DNA from: VRUE01 sp963703895
GTDB taxonomy: Bacteria > Actinomycetota > Thermoleophilia > Solirubrobacterales > 70-9
Assembly (NCBI GenBank): GCA_963703895.1
Contig: CAVPFX010000003.1
Span: forward strand, 434,001-498,000
Length of the DNA stretch: 64,000 nucleotides
Direction: 5' to 3'
Made by a program: the position numbers and the translations under genes. The first letter of the stretch is position 1; each line of letters starts with the position of its first letter. Below the pieces are notes generated by a model. The model worked only from the letters and a program-made list of their open reading frames with translations, did not search any database and was not told where the DNA came from. Shown one piece after another: positions 62,468-64,000 of this stretch.

Positions 62468-63455
62468 CCTCTCGCTCGATCACGATCTTCTCGGCCATCT
62501 CTTCCACTCGTGCCGTGCCGCGCACCCTTGCTCGCGGCTCCCCGGCTTCCACCGCGGCGACATAGAGATCCGCGCTGGGGTTCGGCCCAAGCGTCCTGAA
62601 AGCCTCATCGGGCCGCCCGAACTCGGGGTCCTCGATCCGAGTCCCCGCCGGTGTGCGCAGGACGGCCTCGACGCATTGGTAGATCTCGCGGTCGGAATCC
62701 TGTTCGACCTCTTCGACCGACGCGGGTATGAGAATCGTCGGCTCTTGCTTCACACCAAAGTCGTAGGCCGCCCGAATCTCATCAGCAGCAAGCTCCCGCT
62801 CGAAGACTGCGGCCTCGTCCAGCGACCCTTTCAAGAGGCTGCCCGTGAAGGCCGCAATCTGAAAATTGCCCGCCCCTTCGTAGGTATTGATGTGGGCTTT
62901 CGCGGAGATCAGGGCGCCGTTGAGATAGAGGGTCGCCAGGCTGTTCACGTCGTCGAAGACCACGGCGACGTGAACCCACTGTTTGCTCCCAGACCAGGCC
63001 GCGGTCCAAGTCGTCGCATTCCCTGCGCCCTGCTTGGCCTGCCAGATGACATCTTGGGTGGAGGCGGCGAGCCAGAGAAACGGGCGTGTGGCGCCGCTGC
63101 CGCTGAAGATCACATGGTTCCCGCTCGTGTCGTCGCGATAGGCCCAGGCCATAAAGGTCCGAACAGAGCCGACAGTAAACGGGTTGTAGGCCGAAGTGAC
63201 GAACTGAGTCGACCCGTTGAAGGCCGTGGCGCCATCGTCGTCGCGCGGCGCCACGGGTCCGGGAACGCCACCGATAGTCGGCCCCCCAACGGCGGTCCCA
63301 TTCCTCCCGTTCCCAGACTTGTCTAGAAGCCCGTCAACGGTTCCAAGTCGCCAGTAAAGCGACGGTCCCAGCGCAAGCAACACATTCTCAAGCGTCTGGA
63401 GACGACCGCGCTGTACGCGAAACGGCGTGCGGAAGTGAGGGGTGCGTGCGGCCAT
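62454..63455 (-). CDS. gp25-like baseplate wedge protein with inserted LamG domain
   Basis: Residues 1-24 (ARTPHFRTPFRVQRG) and 235-333 (EQDSDREIYQCVEAVLRTPA, GTRIEDPEFGRPDEAF) match the two ends of a gp25/W-like wedge protein of about 115 residues. Between them (about 28-232) lies a LamG/concanavalin-like domain: SLYWRLGTVDGLLDKSGNGR, FNGSTQFVT, WVHVAVVFDD, LYLNGALIS. GAGAGGA precedes ATG 63455. The insert probably binds sugar at the host surface. Confidence 0.82.
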   Translation of the reverse strand: MAARTPHFRTPFRVQRGRLQTLENVLLALGPSLYWRLGTVDGLLDKSGNGRNGTAVGGPTIGGVPGPVAPRDDDGATAFNGSTQFVTSAYNPFTVGSVRTFMAWAYRDDTSGNHVIFSGSGATRPFLWLAASTQDVIWQAKQGAGNATTWTAAWSGSKQWVHVAVVFDDVNSLATLYLNGALISAKAHINTYEGAGNFQIAAFTGSLLKGSLDEAAVFERELAADEIRAAYDFGVKQEPTILIPASVEEVEQDSDREIYQCVEAVLRTPAGTRIEDPEFGRPDEAFRTLGPNPSADLYVAAVEAGEPRARVRGTARVEEMAEKIVIEREDERV

Positions 63456-64000
63456 GCCGTCCTCTCGGGAGCTAGGAGGCCCTAGCGAAACTCGCTGCGC
63501 GAGTCTGTAGGTGGGTTTGCTCGGTCAAGTTCAAGGTCGATACCTCGCTTTCGGGTGGGGGCTACCCCATCCATTCGTGATCGAGAACGTGCGCAGTTGT
63601 CGGCTCAGTCCCATGGACGCTCGATTCGAAAAGTTCGCTATTTGCGGGGAGACCGTCATTGCAGGCGTTTTCGCACCAGGAGGGCATTCTCTTCCGAGAG
63701 ACCGGGCTGTGGCACAAGCCGTAGCCCTGTAGCACAAGGCTGCGTTGACCCCAGACCCGGCTAGCCGGGTTTACGGGCCAAAGCGGGCCATTTTCCCCAT
63801 TCCAGAGCCAAAAACTCTGTGGACACAAATCTGTCCGGCCAGACTGCGAATCTGCCCCTGTTCACGCCACCTTCCAATGCCTTCGGAAGGATTTAAAGCG
63901 AAGGGTCGCCCATCTGCGGGGCGGCCCTTCGTCGTTGAGGGCGGGAATCCGTCCTGGCTGCACGGTATTGGTACTGGCGTGAAATCCACCTAACAGCGCC
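63456..64000. other. 545-base region with no convincing gene
   Basis: Short frames on both strands (for example 63562-63828) lack ribosome sites and coherent composition. The region has a small hairpin (ACTCGC-TGC-GCGAGT, 63491-63505), a CCTTCC/GGAAGG stem at 63870-63890 and a terminator at 63901. It may be a promoter/leader for the leftward tail operon or the end of another phage operon to the right. Confidence 0.4.
63901..63929. terminator. hairpin terminator near window end
   Basis: AAGGGTCGCCC (63901-63911) pairs with GGGCGGCCCTT (63919-63929) with one G-U pair and a 7-base loop. On the minus strand it is followed by CGCTTT, so it may end a leftward operon whose genes lie to the right of the window. 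Confidence 0.6.

Noticed and set aside
63562..63828. Minus-strand 88-codon frame near the window end
   Set aside because: It lacks a ribosome site, has no coherent domain composition and overlaps other equal frames on the plus strand.

Overview
The window is high-GC actinobacterial DNA with many GTG/TTG starts. The content suggests a soil Thermoleophilia/Solirubrobacterales-type host, but this rests on general gene flavour and no phylogenetic marker is present. It has two parts: host chromosome from 1 to about 24.8 kb, and a prophage from the integrase at 24,937 to at least 63,455, whose right end is not visible.

Chromosome (1-24.8 kb): stand-alone genes on alternating strands. These include a GST-like protein, an HxlR regulator divergent from a SAM methyltransferase with a clear operator between them, a large LuxR-family ATPase regulator, a HAD protein with an acyl-CoA dehydrogenase, and a toxin-antitoxin pair of the MntA/HepT kind whose antitoxin carries an N-terminal HTH domain and sits behind a perfect 18-bp palindrome. 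Next come an MmcQ/NUDIX pair, tRNA-His, a glutamine amidotransferase, a frameshifted secreted protein, a histidine phosphatase, a sulfatase divergent from an Stf0 sulfotransferase, a sterol-desaturase-like hydroxylase, a permuted NlpC/P60-like protein, two alpha/beta hydrolases, tRNA-Arg, an SRPBCC protein, a polytopic glycosyltransferase-like protein, msrA and small membrane proteins.

Prophage, leftward early region (24.9-45.3 kb): integrase, an excisionase-like HTH and a long minus-strand chain of small overlapping genes. The recognisable products are three DNA methyltransferases (one C5, two related N4/N6 type), a RusA-like resolvase (further right), a Rad52-like annealing protein with a PD-(D/E)XK exonuclease, DUF1376 and winged-helix replication-type proteins, DUF3307, a DUF6745-like protein with 28 tandem four-residue repeats, and a MazG-like protein. 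An iteron-like array and a cluster of perfect inverted repeats lie inside the replication segment. A divergent repressor/Cro-like switch sits at 44.8-45.8 kb.

Prophage accessory region (46-51.9 kb): a winged-helix regulator, a 19-residue peptide gene behind a perfect hairpin, a ThiF/E1-like adenylyltransferase converging on the peptide gene, small HTH proteins, and a Panacea-type antitoxin with a RelE-like toxin. The peptide/ThiF/regulator group is the best candidate for an undescribed system.

Prophage late region (50-63.5 kb): Rpf-like transglycosylase, tail-fibre-type proteins (one with sixteen 20-residue GGG repeats, one with collagen-like and beta-helix parts), a lysis block (holin, lysozyme-like, M15-like, two membrane proteins), two plus-strand cargo genes (one a secreted HExxH protein), and a baseplate block: receptor-binding protein, gpI-like, gpJ and a gp25-like wedge protein with an inserted LamG domain. 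The gpJ/gp25/gpI set indicates a contractile tail. No terminase, portal, capsid, sheath or tape-measure gene is in the window; they either lie to the right of 64,000 or are absent.

Three genes (11.9, 51.5 and 53.2 kb) look broken by 1-2 base indels although both halves stay well conserved in character. Sequencing error is as likely as real decay.
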